A stretch of 64,000 nt of DNA from Aphelocoma coerulescens (Eukaryota; Chordata; Aves; Passeriformes; Corvidae). The notes beneath the pieces are model-generated. The model was not told the DNA's origin. It saw nothing but the letters and a program-made list of their open reading frames with translations, and made no database searches. The stretch covers positions 248,001 to 312,000 of the forward strand of contig NC_091034.1 in assembly GCF_041296385.1 (NCBI RefSeq), in the 5' to 3' direction. A program made the translations under genes and the position numbers. Each line of letters opens with the position of its first letter. The first letter of the stretch is position 1. Shown in pieces: positions 1 through 10,400 of this stretch.

Positions 1-1249
1 CTTCTTTTTCTGTTTATGGAGTGGCAGGAGCTGCCGTTCCACATTGTTGCTAAAATAACCCACCCAGGTGCATCTGCTCCTGAAAATCCTCCCTATGGAA
101 ATAATTTTCCCTCTATAACAACTCCCAGACACAGAATAATGGGGCAGCATTGGAACAATCCAATGGTGCACCGAGGAGAACATCCCTAATCTTGAATTTT
201 ATAGGAATTATTATTTTTAAGGTGTTTCTGGCCCAGCTGTGGGGCTTTGGGGACCAGCTCATTTCTGTCACCTGTCTTGGGAGCTTCCAGAAAGACAAAG
301 TCCAAAGGCAAAAGTCCTGCTTGGTGAGAGTTCATGACAGGCTTTAGGCAGCAGATTCCTTTTGGTTTTATAGGAATTGGGCAATGATATCACAGGCTGA
401 TTTGGGAACTTCTGTCTGGCTGAAGATCCCAGGTGAGACTGTTGAGCAAAGTCCACGGAAGGTGTGTCAGGCCAGTGTGTCCCAAAGGGAAAATGAAAAA
501 CTTCCTTAGTTCCAGGTTCTGTTTAAGTTGTTCTTTGTAAAGCCTGCAAGGAAGGTTAAAATGGGTGTCACGGGGCTGTGGCAGGATTTTGCATCCAGAA
601 GTGCTTGAAGCTGTTCCAAGAAGCTCCCCTGCTATTGAACACTGATGTCGACACTGATTACATCACCAACTTTACAGCAACTAAAATTATCTCCATACAT
701 TCCAACAGGCCACGTGGCTGCCAGCTGAGGGAAGTGCTCCTTCATTAGCTGGAAGTTAATCTGCTGGTTTAATTAGGTGAAAGGAAAGACAGCAGGAAGA
801 TAGGGCTGGTGGAGAGAAAGTCACTTGATTGGGGTTCACACTGGGTCAGCAAACAGCAGCCTGGAGCAGGAGCCTGGGCTGGGAATGGCTCCATGGGCAA
901 GGTGGGGAGAGCAGACTCCGGGGCTTTTCTGAAGTGGAGATTTTTATAGGCTCCTTAACAACATCTGCTCTTTGACCTTTGTCTCCAGCCTATTTAAATA
1001 AAATAGATTGTGAGAAGGTCTGTGCAGGGACACTTGGCTTTCCTTCTCTCCAAAGAAAGGAGGGAGACAGGAAATCCCTCGGTTATCTGCTGGCTTTCCC
1101 AGCAAGAGGGGAAGTTCCTTTTTGTCTGGCAGGGTTTGGAACAGCCAAGTTGGGCCTGGGCTGGCTCAGAGATATTGGGAGAGGGGGAGATTATTCAGTG
1201 CCTTGTCTCACTGGCTGCATCACATTCCTATTGCAGATTCAACAAAAGT

Positions 1250-1464
1250 GCTTTAAAAAGTTCTTCCCTGTGAGGGTGGTGAGGCCCTGGCACAGGGTGC
1301 CAAGAGAAGCTGTGGCTGCCCCTTGATCCCTGGGAGTGTCCAAGGCCACGTTGGACAGGGCTTGGAGCAACCTGGGATAGAGGAAGGTGTCCCTGCCCAT
1401 GGCAAGGGGTGGGATGAGATGAGCCTTAGGGTTCCTTCAACCCAAACCAGTCTAGGATTCTATG
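1250..1464 (+). mobile_element. CR1 LINE 3' fragment
   Basis: The stretch begins with the CR1 3' UTR landmark CTGTGAGGGTGGTGAGGCCC, runs through 'GGACAGGGCTTGGAGCAACC' and ends near 'GGATTCTATG', the usual CR1 terminus. It is 5' truncated, as most CR1 copies are, and in sense orientation. Confidence 0.9.
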
Positions 1465-2614
1465 CAAAAAAGGCCCTTGGAGTTGAGGGAAAAGCTCTTC
1501 AGTCTCATGGTAACCAGAGAAAAAGCCTTCTGCCTGAAGCCTGCCTGTGGGTTTGCTGCTTTTTGAATATTTCTGCTGTACTTCACCCACTCCTGCCCCA
1601 TGTTTGTTTAGAAAACACAGAGCTCCAGCCTCAGTCAGGACACAGGGAACCTGGGCACATCCAAATGCCCTGTGGCTCAAGGAGCAGGGAGCTGGGAGCC
1701 AGGAGGCTTTATGAGTTTCATTCCTCGTCTGTGCTCCAAAGCTTTGTTGATAGAAATCTGCTTCTGTCAACATAGCCGGGGGGGAGCCTGCAGACAGCGC
1801 CTCCAAACTGACAGAACTCCAAGTTTCTGTTTGGAGAAGAGCCTCACCTGCCTGCGTGATGTCAGCTCCCCACAGCTCCTGGGCATGGGAAAAGGTCCAG
1901 CCCAGCCAGCCACGGCACTGCTCTGGCTGTAGGTTCAGCTCCAGCTCACTGGAGCCTTCCCTCTTCCTGAAATCCTCATTTCTTCAGACACACCATCAGT
2001 TTTGGTGCCTCCGTGTGAATAATGGAAGTGGCACTGAGCCCTGAGTGTGTTCCCAAGCCCCGGCTCCCACCTGGAGCAGAGCTGGGGTCCTCAGCCCCCT
2101 CAAGCCCCAAAAGCTGTGTGGCGGCGCCTTCAGAGAAACCTCAAATTGCAACACATGGAAAGAGCCCAAAGTGACAGGGCCAGGGGCAAGGGGGAAACCA
2201 GGGCAGGGCCAAAAAGAACTATTCCCCCAGGGCTCCTCAGGGCCAAAGGAAACCATCCTCCAAGGCTTGGAACTGTGGTCGGAAATATTCACCGCTCCAG
2301 GGCTCCTCTTGCCTCCCGCCCTTCCTTCTCCTCCTGGAAGCTGTGCCAGAGTCCAATTCCCAGCTTGTCCTCACTGCAGATGTTTCAGGCCATGGGAAGC
2401 AGCGATGGTACCATTGACAATAGAGTAAAAAAAGAATGATCCCGATCTCCAGCACCTCCCAGATGCCAATCTGGGCGATGCCCACGCACCAGGGTCTGCG
2501 CTGGTTGCACCAGACTGGCACAGAGAGCCTGAGAAATACCAGCTTTTCCTGCTGCTGCCCCAAGCCTATGCTGGTTTTCTCCTGGACACCACCTGCTCCC
2601 TGGACATAGTTCGT

Positions 2615-2775
2615 GTTTCACAGAATCCCAAACTGGTTTGGGGTGGAAAAGACCTTAAAGTCCATCTCATTCCACCTCTTGCCAAGGGCAGGGACACCTT
2701 CTACTATCCCAGGTTGCTCTAAGCCCTGTCCAATCTGGCCTTGAACATTTCCAGGGATGCCACAGCTTCTCTGGA
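2615..2775 (-). mobile_element. CR1 LINE 3' fragment, antisense
   Basis: Starts with ACAGAATCCCAAACTGGTTT and continues through the reverse complement of the CR1 3' end (TTCCACCTCTTGCC, GGGACACCTTC, CCAGGTTGCTC) to the complement of 'CCTGGAAATGTTCAAGG'. Confidence 0.88.
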
Positions 2776-3214
2776 AAACCTGCCTTTCCCCTCTCCATAT
2801 TCTGGTAGCTCAGGAATGGGTGCTGTGTTTTCTGGCTCCTGGCTCTCCTCACTGGAGATGGGGCTGTTGCTCTGGGCTGTGTTCTTCCACAATTGCATTT
2901 ATCCAAGCAGGTGTCTCTTTACCTTAGCCAGGATCTCCAGGAAACACTCGCAGGCTGTCCCAGAGTTGCTTCTTCACCCATGGCACAGCTCTGCCTCACT
3001 CCAAGCAGGTCAAGCTCAGCCAAATGCCAAAGCCTGGCCTCCAGGAGCTCTGAGATTGGTGTCTCTGCCCATCTCAGCCCCAGCTGGAGGCAGAGGGTGA
3101 TAAAGGGGTGAACTGGTGTTTTCTCAGGGTCCCACTGCTCTCCAGCAGCACCACTGCTTCTCAGGCACCTTTCCTGCTGCACCACTGCTGGGAAAAGCTG
3201 ATGAAGAAGTGTTA

Positions 3215-3346
3215 GTAGCTGGCTGGATGGGGCTCTGAGCAACCTGGTCTAGTGGAATATGTCCCTTCCCATGACGGGGGGGTGGAAAAGACGAGCTTTA
3301 AGGCCCCTCCCAACACAAACCTTTCTGGGATTCTGGGATTCTGCAA
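3215..3346 (+). mobile_element. CR1 LINE 3' fragment
   Basis: Short sense copy containing GAGCAACCTGGTCTAGTGGA and a duplicated GGGATTCT terminus at about 3328-3346. Confidence 0.85.
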
Positions 3347-4119
3347 GGATCCTGGTGCTTTTTCCTTGGCATCCCTGTAAGGGCACAGCATGCACAGCTC
3401 CTGGCAGGGAGCAGGCATTGGGATGAAGATCTGTTTGTGGAGCTGGCAATTACATCAGCTGCTGCTAACAGTGGAGAGGCCAAATGGTGTGGACTGGTAG
3501 GAGCAGCAAAAGGCAGGGAGCAGCTATACCTGGATAAGTACAGGATAAGTTACGGATTCTGACAAACTCTGACAAAGGCTGCAGAAGCTGCTGCACCACC
3601 AACTCCGACTGGGGATGGATTTGCTGAGTGTAACACATTCGGATTTTGACCAGTTTTCAGACTCTGCACACAAAATCTCAGCCCAGGACCAGCCAGGAGA
3701 GGGTGGGATGAAGCTGCAGTTCCCTGTGAGGCGCTCTCTCCTCACTCGCTGGCCATGTCTCCAGCAGTTGGAGATGTGCCGTGCTGGCACCACAGGGCCT
3801 GGCTGGCTCTGAGTCACGCTGGAGCCCCTGGCTCTAATCTCCTTTCTGGTCTTGTGATGATCGTTTTCTGTGCTTCACAGCTTTTATTGCTGCAGCCTTA
3901 TGAGACCTTGTCAGGAGGTGTAAAGGATTCTTCGTCCCAGAAGACACCACATGACCTGTGAGGATATCCAAAGCTGTTCCTGCTCGGAGCAGGAACGCAG
4001 CCAGACTCTAATATGCTCTAATATGACAGCTTTAATGTCTGTCTATTAATTACAGCCACAAACTACATTACAATTGATGCTTTATAACTTGAAAACTCGA
4101 TTTTAAAAAGATCCTGTGC

Positions 4120-4222
4120 GTCTGTAACCACCTGGTCTAGTGGAAGGTGTCCCACGGGAGGGGATGGGTTGAGATGGGCTCTAAGGTCCCTCCAACCCAA
4201 ACCATTGTGGGATTCTGTGATT
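4120..4222 (+). mobile_element. CR1 LINE 3' fragment just upstream of ZMYND12 exon
   Basis: Very short sense copy with CTGGTCTAGTGGAAGGTGTC and AAGGTCCCTCCAACCCAAAC, ending GGGATTCTGTGAT. It ends about 50 bp before the splice acceptor at 4271-4272, so part of the acceptor-side intron derives from this insertion. Confidence 0.85.
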
Positions 4223-4272
4223 TCCTTTCTCCCTGTCTTTTCTCCCTCTGCCCCTGCTCTGTTTCCCTGCAG

Positions 4273-4444
4273 GAATCCCTCATTGCTGTGGCATTGAGCA
4301 CAGCCCAGGGTTTTTTGTGGGCAAGGAAGCCCCTGGAAGCAATTCCTGCAGCACTGCAGGCACTGCGCTTCAGCTCCAGAGTGTTTGGCTCCGGCTCCAT
4401 GCAGCTTGTGCCCATTTATCTGCTCCTGGCTGAGGCCTCCACGG
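4273..4444 (+). CDS. ZMYND12: ZMYND12 exon A (first visible)
   Basis: The acceptor is TTCCCTGCAG at 4263-4272 and the donor is GTGAGC at 4445. Phase is 0 in and 1 out. It encodes AQGFLWARKPLEAIPAALQA, then RVFGSGSMQLVPIYLLLAEAS, a TPR helix pair with the family signature LVPxYLLLAEAS. The first residues (ESLIAVALS) align with the part that follows the MYND domain in mammals, so the MYND exons must lie further left. Confidence 0.92.
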
Positions 4445-7400
4445 GTGAGCATTGTCTACATGGGAATGCTGGCAAGGGCAAGGCCTCCCGGGTCAGGTTT
4501 CTGGTTTCCATTTGCCATTTATCTGGGAAGGAGCAGCTCTGGGCCCTGCTCTGCCTCAAGGGCATTGCAGAGATTTGAGCCGTCCCAAACACACACCCCC
4601 CTCACACCCCTTTTCTGTGGCTCTGGGGAAAAGAATCTCTCAGCACTCAGGAGATCAATGAAAGCAAATGAAATGTTTTCTCCCTCTCCACCAATTCCCA
4701 CAAGAGAAGCCTTATGAAAGTCTATTCTTTACCTCCGTGGCCTCGGGTGACTCTCCAAAGCATTAAATTCCCGAAGGTGGTTGGTTGTGCTCTTATCTCA
4801 GGGAACCAGCAAACATTTCAGAGGCCATTGCGCCCGAAGAACTCCCCGGTTCATTCACAAATCTTTCTCTGCCTGAGCAGAGCCTTTTCTCATTGTGTGC
4901 TTTGGAAAACATGGCAAATGAGGGCATGGGAGCTGCTCTCCCAGCAAGAGAGATCCCTGTAAATCACTGCCATTCCAGGAGCACACACAGGGCTCTGCTG
5001 GCACAACGGAGCTGGCTCAGAGGTTGTCGTAAATGGTGTGGTGAGAGCAGGGAGAAAAAATCCTGTGAGTAATTCCAGTGTGACAAGGTGCGAGTCATCA
5101 GTGCCTGCCCAGAGTGGACTGGTCTAGGCCACGTATTCCAGAGAGATTGAGACCGTCTGCTCTGGAGCCAGGCTGGGAGAGCTGGGGTGTTCACCTGGAG
5201 AAGAGAAGGCTCCAGGGAGAGCTCAGAGCCCCTTCCAGGGCCTAAAGGGGCTCCAAGAGAGCTGGAGAGGGACTTTGGACGAGGGTCTGGAGTGCCAGGA
5301 CAAGGGGGAAATGGCTTCCCACTGCCAGAGGGCAGGGATGGATGGGGTGTTGGGAAGGAATTCTTAGCTGTGAGGGTGGTGAGGCCCTGGCACAGGGTGC
5401 CAAGAGAAGCTGTGGCTGCCCCTGGATCTCTGGGAGTGTCCAAGGCCATGTTGGACAGGGCTGGGAGCACCCTGGGATAGAGGAAGGTGTCCCTGCCTGT
5501 GGCAGGGGGTGGAACTGGATGAGCTTGAAGGTCCCCTCCAATCCAAATCAGTCTGGAATTCTGTGGCTTCTGGCTCCTTTTGGAGTTCTCTACATATTCA
5601 CCTGTCTGTAAATGAGACTTTAGACACCTGGGCAACTCAGAAGCACTTGTGAAAGAAGTGGGGAATCCCCAAATTGCAGCTCCATATCAAGCTACCCCAA
5701 AGGGACAGCCAGCAGTGTTCTCTGACTTTCCAGTTTAAAAAATGCTCCTTATCCTCCTTATTTCCCTGATTATTCCTACATGTCATTCCAGGCACTGGCC
5801 GTCTCCGACAGGCAGCCAAGTATCTCTCCCAAGCCCGGTGGATCATCCTCCAAACCCCAGACTGCAGTGCTGCTCTTCAGTCTAAGTTACACCGTGGGCT
5901 GGGGCTTTTCTCTGTTGCTGAAGGAAACCTGGACCAGGCTTTGTATCACCTGGCCAATGATGTAAGTCCCTTGGAGTACAGGAGCAAGCAACACTTCCAT
6001 TTTAATTCTTTCTCTCCTCCCACATCGATATGGAAATGCCAGCAGGCAGAATTGGGATCTTGAGAGGGTTCACATTACATTACCTGAAGTGGATAGATCT
6101 GAGACACCTGTGGATCCATGTGTGAGCTAAAGATGTGTTTTGCCAGTTACCCCTATTCCCGTGAAAAAAATCATGGAATCACTATGGTTGGAAAAGCCCT
6201 CCAAGATGATCAAGTCCAACCATTCCCCCAGCACTGCCAGGTCCACCACTAACCCAGGTCTCCCAAGTGCCACGTCCGCACATTTTTTTGAACACCTCCA
6301 GGGATGGTGATTCCACCACTGCCCTGTGCAGCCTGTTCCAATACTTGAACACCCTTTCCATGAAGAATTTTTCCCGATATCCTTACTTGAACCTCACCTG
6401 GCACAACTTGAGGCCCTTTCCTCTCCTCCTGTTCCCTGGGAGCAGAGCCTGACCCCCCGCCGTGGCTGCACCCTCCTGTCAGGGAGTTGTGGAGAACCAG
6501 AAGGTCCCCCCTGAGCCTCCTCTGCTCCAGGCTGAGCCTCCCTCAGCCATTCCTCATATGTTTCTTGCATTCCTTGTCTTTACTGCTTCTCCCTATAAAT
6601 TTCTCCATCAGCTTCATTACAGTGCTGAGATGCCCAGACATTCCTGCCCCAAACTGATGGAGTTGCCTTTTATTCCACAGATAATTTATATTCTGGCTGT
6701 TATTTCCCTCAATACTTTCCCAGGTCTGTCACCCATTATTTAATTAATGCATTATTTCCCTACTTCAGTATCTGGTTCGATGACATTTTCTCCAATTTTA
6801 CCTCTTTAACCATGAAAACAGTTTGTTACACTGGAAGTGGTCATTGCCAGCTGTGTTCCTGAGGATGCTTTGCCTGTCATTTGATCCTCCAAAGCCAGAT
6901 GAACTTCTCCACATCCTATTTCTGTCCCATGTAGACTAAATTTATCCAGTGCAGAGTGATGTATCCCCACTCCTGTGGAATTTGATAGTGGCTTTGTGTG
7001 GGTATAAATGATGACATAAAGGGAGAAGAATTAGACCCTTTCTATTATAACACACAAACCTGTCTCTGCTTAGTCTAGAAACCCTCTGGGAATTTGAGAA
7101 TCCTGCACAGGAGTCTCCCAAAAGGCTTGGGAGATTCCCAAAATCCTTTTTTTTTTTTTTTTAAGATTCCCTAAATGTGGTGCCTGAAAGGGCACCAGGT
7201 AAGAATTTTTTTGCTCTTAGCAAGTTCAGGACCTGCCTGGACCTTAGCTGCGTGTCTGGGATCTGCTGAGAGTCACACGCCAGCTCAGAATAGCTGGAAT
7301 GCTCCACTGCCTTCCCACTGATCCTCCAGGGCTCCTGGGGAAGAACCAGCTTGGCTGGGGGCTGGGAAAGCAGCAGGATGGGCTTTGGGAGAGATGGCAC

Positions 7401-10400
7401 AGCAAGAGGGGGAGAGGGGGGGAATCCTGCCCTGGGCTTTAGACAATGAACCAAGCAGGTGCCTCTGCCCCAGACAGAGGGGATTTAGGGTGTTGCATTC
7501 CCATGGATCAATCCCAAAATACAGCTTTTTAGTATGTTCCTATGGATGAACTCTGTGAGCTAAGTATATTCCTATGGATCCTATGGATAAACCCCAAAAT
7601 ACGGTTCTCAGGGACCTCATTCCCATGGACAACCCCAAAATACAGAGTTTTTATACCTTATTCCTATGGATAACCCCCTGCAAAATACAGCTTGTTAGTA
7701 CCTCATTCCTATGGATAACCCCCAAGTAGAGTTTTTAGTACTTCATTCCTTTATATAACCCCCCAAAACCAGCTTTTAAGTACCACATTTTCCAATCACT
7801 GACAGCTATAATCTACCCTGAACATTTGCAATATTATTAATCCACACTGAAAAACTTCCCAGGTTTGACATGAACATGAACCTGCTGGGATTTCTTTTTT
7901 GTTTAATATTGATTTCAGGTTTACCTAGCTACTGCTGAGTTTGGACTTAATTCTGTTGAGGTCTCTGGAGGGTACTTCCACATGGCCAACATTTTCTTCC
8001 GCCAGAATAAAATGGATGCAGCAAACTCGCTCTATACTGAGGTTGGTAGGACCAAAAATCATCCTCTGAGTTTTTCTCAGCTTTTTTTTTGGTGCTCTTT
8101 CCAATGGTTTTTCCATTTCCCTTTAAAGAGATGATGACTATATCAAGTGTCAGTGTTACCTTTAAGGATCAATCCCAGAAACCCTTTTCATACTTAAATA
8201 ATTCTCTGAGTTAAAACCAGGAGACATTAATCCTGTAATCAGTCCAAAATTCTTAATAAACTGTCTTCAGCCAAACCTTGTCAAAAACCAGCTTTGCTAC
8301 CAAATTCCCTGTCCCAGAGGGTCTCTGAGGAGCTCCTAAAGCCAGGGAAGAGTAGGATACAAACAAGCCACCTAAAATTTACACTGGGAATCAGTGAAAA
8401 GTCACACTGATAAAAGATTTTCAGAATGGATTGATCAAGCAAGGAAAGTAATAATTATCTACTTGATTTAATAACTGAAAAAAACCGAGCTTTTATTTGT
8501 TTAAATCAATTTTGGTGGAAATAAGGTGCTGGGAGCTGCAAAATCCACCACCATTCCTGTCCCAAACTTCAACTCAACTAGCTTTTGGTTAGATTTGTTC
8601 AAGTTAGGTGAAAATCCCTAATCAACTGGAGAAGTGAGGGATTGCAGCTGGGGCTGTGTGGGAGAGGAGCGGTGCGATCCCTCCGGGAACATCCAGCCTA
8701 GCTCAGTGACCCGCAGGCACTCAGAGGGGATGGGCCCTGCAGGGACATTGTTTGGAGAACAACTGAATACCAGGGATTCACAGGAGTGAAATAATTCCCA
8801 TGCTTCCTGCCAGGTGAGTAGCCTCTGGCATGACTGGCTGCTGAGCACCCTTCACAGGCACCAGCGAGCGCTCCAGGCCCACGTGGGAGCATCGCCCTTC
8901 TCTGAGGATGAGGAAGGCATCGAGGATGGGATGAGTAAGAGCTGCTCTTGCTCCAAAACCTTCGGGAAGTGGGGGGGTTAAAGAGTCCCTGCACCCTACA
9001 GGTCATGTTGGCAGTGTTGGGGTTGGCATGGTGTTTCCAGAGGCTGAATTTAATGGGAATGCCAGGTGTTCTTGATGTTGGTGCTTGGCAGATTGCCACA
9101 GGCCACTTGAGGAGTGAGAGTGTGCCGTGGAAACCCAGCTTTGCCCTTTCTGTTTGCATTCTCCGTTTCACAGCTCCCTTGGCACTGACTGGAGCAAAGC
9201 AAGATTTGATCCATGGAATCATAGAATCATTTGGGTTAGAAAGGACCTTTAAAATCATCAAGTCCAACCATTCCTCCAGCACTGTCCTGTTCACCACTAA
9301 CCCACTTCCCAAATGCCATATCCACACGTTTTCTGGACACTTCCAGGCATGGTGACTCCACCATCTCCCTGGGCAGCCTGTTCCAATGCTTTGCATGCCT
9401 TCTAATATTCAAAGTAAACCTCTCCTGGTGCAATCTGATACTTGAACGTTCTCATTTCTCTGCAGTTCCTCCGTCTTCCTTTAATAATGGATGTGACATT
9501 TCACCTCACTTGGGAGCAGTAGGACATGGTGGAATAGCCTGTACAGATAATTGGATGTATTAATCAGGAAAGTACTCTTGAGGGAAAGGCTGGGGAGTTT
9601 CTCACTGGCACGTAAAGGTGCAGAAAGCATCAGTGTGCCCCTGGTACTACCTCAGGCTCCACTGAAGCCAGACCAGACTCTGGTTCTTGGCTCCTTTCTA
9701 CCATCTGTGCTAATAAGGACATTGTCAGGAACGGAAATAACAATTTCTCTCCCTGGAATGTTCAAGGTCAGGTTGGACAGGGCTTGGAGCAACCTGATCT
9801 GGAAGTGGAAGGTGTCCCTGCCCATGGCAGGGGGTTGGAATGAGATGGTCTTTAAGGTGCCTTCCAACCCAAAGCAGTCTGGGATTCTGTGATTATAAGA
9901 GAAACATTTCTGTAAATCCCATTTCCTGGCACTACCTCCATCAGGAGTTCCCAGAGTAGGAAGAGCACCAAGGCAGGGCTACAGGAGACCATCTTTGGTG
10001 TGACAGGAGTAGAAAAGTAGTTCTTTTCCTGCAGCTGTTGTGACTCCACATCCTCTCTAAAGGCTGATCAACAAAAACAGTGACTGGATGAAAGGAGTCC
10101 TGTTCAAGGGCATGGAATTTGCATGAAGCTGGGATCATAGAATCCCAGCTGGTTTGGGTGGAAAGGACCTTGAAGTTCACCTAATTCTACCCCTTCCTCT
10201 GTCCCAGGTTGCTCCAAGCCCCATCCAACGTGGCCTTGGACACTTCCAGGGATGGGGCAGCCACAGCTGCTCTGAGCACCCTGTGCCAGGGCCTCCCCAC
10301 CCTCAGACCATGTTGATGTTTGTAGTAGAAATACTTTGCTGTCCAGAAGAGCCAGTTGGGCAGTTTTGAATGTATTCTATTGCCCAAATCCATCCATCAG

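Larger units (their letters stand above)
1..4272. other. Non-coding sequence upstream of first visible ZMYND12 exon
   Basis: I see no exon here that matches the N-terminal MYND zinc finger expected for ZMYND12, so this is most simply a 5' intron of that gene. It holds four CR1 fragments, listed separately, and otherwise unique sequence of mixed composition. Open frames of 60-150 codons occur but overlap CR1 or lack similarity and splice logic. Confidence 0.55.

Noticed and set aside
1000..1040. IDCEKVC at 1000-1030 as the MYND zinc-finger end of ZMYND12
   Set aside because: Spacing is CxxxC, no other Cys/His ligands follow in frame, and no splice sites bracket it.
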